A stretch of DNA of 6,195 nucleotides, taken from Collinsella aerofaciens (GTDB lineage Bacteria > Actinomycetota > Coriobacteriia > Coriobacteriales > Coriobacteriaceae). Shown here in pieces: positions 6,175-6,195 of this stretch (position 1 is its first letter; every line of letters begins with the position of its first letter). A program made the translations under genes and the position numbers. The notes under the pieces were generated by a model. It saw only the letters and a program-made list of their open reading frames with translations. It did no database searches and was not told the origin of the DNA. Where the stretch lies: assembly GCA_905213725.1 (NCBI GenBank), contig CAJMJM010000107.1, positions 1 to 6,195 of the forward strand, written 5' to 3'.

Positions 6175-6195
6175 CGCCCCAAGTGAAGACAACGG

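Overview
The window reads as a chromosomal piece of a GC-rich Actinomycetota bacterium, most likely class Coriobacteriia (a Collinsella-like gut anaerobe is my best guess; the class is inference from protein character, not a search). The best phylum marker is FtsZ, which has CGEGGGTGTG in the tubulin signature; glutamate at that position is typical of actinobacterial FtsZ, where most other bacteria have Met or Leu. ftsQ is followed directly by ftsZ with no ftsA, also as in Actinomycetota. All seven genes lie on the minus strand, so transcription runs from high to low coordinates. No RNA genes, mobile elements or CRISPR arrays were seen.

Region 1 (about 6195 to 3921) is the end of a division cluster: ftsQ (5332-6174, start uncertain at the window edge), a 199-nt AT-richer spacer holding palindromes and possible promoter elements (5133-5331), then ftsZ (3978-5132), closed by a strong intrinsic terminator (3921-3951).

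Region 2 (3920 to 3768) is a control region between the ftsZ terminator and the next operon. It holds an 11-bp-period direct repeat of CTTTACG resembling Pho-box architecture, a TATAAA -10 candidate lying inside an ACAGCC-N11-GGCTGT inverted repeat, and a strong AGGAGG ribosome binding site.

Region 3 (3767 to 1) is one compact operon: pgeF/yfiH (Pi-dependent purine nucleoside phosphorylase and peptidoglycan-editing family), then pstS, pstC, pstA and the start of pstB, the high-affinity phosphate ABC importer. pgeF and pstS overlap by ATGA, and the following junctions are 1, 3 and 12 nt, so the whole set is probably co-transcribed and partly translationally coupled. PstS would capture phosphate outside the membrane, PstC and PstA form the channel, and PstB powers it. 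PgeF, which normally sits beside ftsZ in Gram-positive division clusters, here heads the phosphate operon.

Most of the window is well-known biology. The points worth a second look are the PgeF-Pst coupling and the candidate phosphate-type operator in front of it. I found no evidence for a wholly new system.
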